Below are positions 31,660 through 32,693 of a DNA stretch of 32,693 nucleotides, one piece after another (position 1 is the first letter of the stretch; every line of letters begins with the position of its first letter). The stretch comes from Pseudomonadota bacterium. Its GTDB lineage: Bacteria; Pseudomonadota; Gammaproteobacteria; Burkholderiales; Thiobacillaceae. Both the position numbers and the translations under genes were made by a program. The DNA lies in the NCBI GenBank assembly GCA_021802945.1, contig JAJZRE010000008.1:1-32693 (forward strand), written 5' to 3'. The notes beneath the pieces are model-generated. The model was not told the origin of the DNA and did not search any database. It saw only the letters and a list, made by a program, of their open reading frames with translations.

Positions 31660-32693
31660 ATGCAAGCCGAATCCTTCTCGCTGGATGATGCCCGGACGGC
31701 CGACGTCGCGGTGCGCACGCTGGAAGCGCACGAGCACGCGCGCTGGGATGCCTACGTGAACACGCATCCGGATGCGACGTTTTTCCACCGCGCCGGCTGG
31801 AAGCGGGTGATCGAGGACGCGTTCGGGCACCGCACGCATTTCCTGCTGGCCGAGCGCGGCGGCGAAACCGTGGGCGTGCTGCCGCTGGCCGAAATCAAAA
31901 GCCGCCTGTTCGGGCACAGCCTGGGCTCGCTGCCGTTCTGCGCCTACGGCGGCATCCTCGCCGATCACGATGCCGCCTTCCGCGCGCTCGACGAGGCCGC
32001 GCAGACGCTGGCCAGGGCGCTCGATGTCGGCGCGCTCGAATACCGCAACCAGGTCGCGCAGCATGCGCACTGGCCCACCAAGGACCTGTACGTCACCTTC
32101 AAAAAGGCCATCGCACCCGACGTCGAGGCCAACATGAACGCCATTCCGCGCAAGCAGCGCGCCATGGTGCGAAAAGGCATCAAGGCCGGGCTGGCCGGCG
32201 AGATCGATGCCGATACCACGCGCTTCTTCCAGGCCTATTCGGCGAGCGTGCACCGTCTCGGCACGCCGGTTTTCTCCCGCAAATTCTTCCGCCTCTTGAA
32301 GGAGGAATTCGGCGACGACTGCGAAGTGCTCACCATCACGCTGGACGGAAACGTGATCGCCAGCGTGATGTCGTTCTATTTCCGCGACGAGGTGCTGCCG
32401 TATTACGGCGGCGGCGTCGACGCCGCGCGCGCGGTGGCCGGCAACGATTTCATGTACTGGGACCTGATGCGGCGCGCCTGCGAGCGCGGCCTCAAGGTGT
32501 TCGACTTCGGCCGCAGCAAGCGCGGCACCGGCTCGTTCGACTTCAAGAAGAACTGGGGCTTCGAGCCGACGCCCCTTTACTACGAATATTTCCTGGTGAC
32601 GGACTCGGACGTGCCCGAGATCAACCCGCTCAACCCCAAATACCGCCTCTTCATCCAGGCCTGGAAAAAAATGCCGCTGGCGCTCGCCAACGT
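31660..32693 (+). CDS. FemAB-related XrtA/PEP-CTERM locus protein (3' end outside window)
   Basis: 344 residues are visible before the frame leaves the window. It has two GNAT-like halves typical of FemAB/Acetyltransf_6 proteins: an N-terminal ATFFHRAGWKRVIEDAFGH block and a second with MNAIPRKQRAMVRKGIKAGL, ITLDGNVIASVMSFYF, YYGGGVDAARAVAGNDFMYW and VFDFGRSKRGTGSFDFKKNWGF. Classic FemAB enzymes use aminoacyl-tRNA to add residues to peptidoglycan; the XrtA-locus version probably modifies a glycan or lipid-linked sugar, but its substrate is not known. It begins 2 bases after the deacetylase stop. Nearly all of the family length is present, so little is missing. Confidence 0.9.
   Translation, partial: MQAESFSLDDARTADVAVRTLEAHEHARWDAYVNTHPDATFFHRAGWKRVIEDAFGHRTHFLLAERGGETVGVLPLAEIKSRLFGHSLGSLPFCAYGGILADHDAAFRALDEAAQTLARALDVGALEYRNQVAQHAHWPTKDLYVTFKKAIAPDVEANMNAIPRKQRAMVRKGIKAGLAGEIDADTTRFFQAYSASVHRLGTPVFSRKFFRLLKEEFGDDCEVLTITLDGNVIASVMSFYFRDEVLPYYGGGVDAARAVAGNDFMYWDLMRRACERGLKVFDFGRSKRGTGSFDFKKNWGFEPTPLYYEYFLVTDSDVPEINPLNPKYRLFIQAWKKMPLALAN

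Overview
This 32.7-kb window is high-GC chromosomal DNA from a betaproteobacterium. Its content suggests a Thiobacillus-like or other Nitrosomonadales/Hydrogenophilales lineage. Evidence for this is the gatCAB operon divergent from mreBCD-mrdA-rodA, the lipB...lipA region, and a polysaccharide locus of the XrtA/PEP-CTERM (exosortase) type at the right end. This taxonomic placement is inference from gene content and order. No rRNA, tRNA, CRISPR array or complete insertion sequence was seen, and no gene-free stretch exceeds about 300 bases.

Layout. 1-790 (minus): an MntA/HepT-type toxin-antitoxin pair whose HEPN toxin gene carries a frameshift, plus the first codons of another gene. 809-2837: exodeoxyribonuclease III, divergent from pyrE, and a secreted DUF4124 protein. 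2886-6166 (minus): gatC-gatA-gatB, the amidotransferase that makes Gln-tRNA and/or Asn-tRNA. 6269-15516 (plus): a long, tightly packed cell-shape and envelope run, mreB-mreC-mreD-mrdA(PBP2)-rodA-rlpA-PBP5-like protein-D-amino-acid aminotransferase-ybeD-lipB. 15566-19177: a TrpD2-like protein translationally coupled to a Rieske ferredoxin, a convergent TlpA-like thioredoxin with a secreted unknown protein, then lipA. 19285-20402: a VapBC45-like toxin-antitoxin pair of lower GC, probably acquired. 20568-23681 (minus): mazG-like, 2Fe-2S ferredoxin, alpha/beta hydrolase and a NodI/NodJ-type ABC exporter in one overlapping run. 23901 to the end (plus): the XrtA-type exopolysaccharide cluster (export lipoprotein, chain-length protein, tyrosine autokinase, beta-barrel, AAA ATPase, UDP-GlcNAc 2-epimerase, polysaccharide deacetylase, FemAB-like protein). 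It runs off the right edge before any exosortase gene.

How the genes work together. MreBCD, PBP2 and RodA form the elongasome; RlpA and the PBP5-like protein extend the run into peptidoglycan remodelling. The PBP5-like protein has lost consensus residues in all three penicillin-binding motifs (SLTQ, SAS, KAG), so it is probably not a working carboxypeptidase. LipB and LipA make protein-bound lipoate. The right-hand cluster synthesises and exports an extracellular polysaccharide linked to PEP-CTERM protein sorting, and it contains a near-consensus sigma-54 promoter before the ATPase gene.

Non-coding structure: G-rich tandem heptamer repeats at three gene boundaries, one of them arranged as a long palindrome; a REP-like word absorbed in frame into gatB; an inverted-repeat element between the two ABC exporter genes; and several palindromes in the leader of the polysaccharide cluster.
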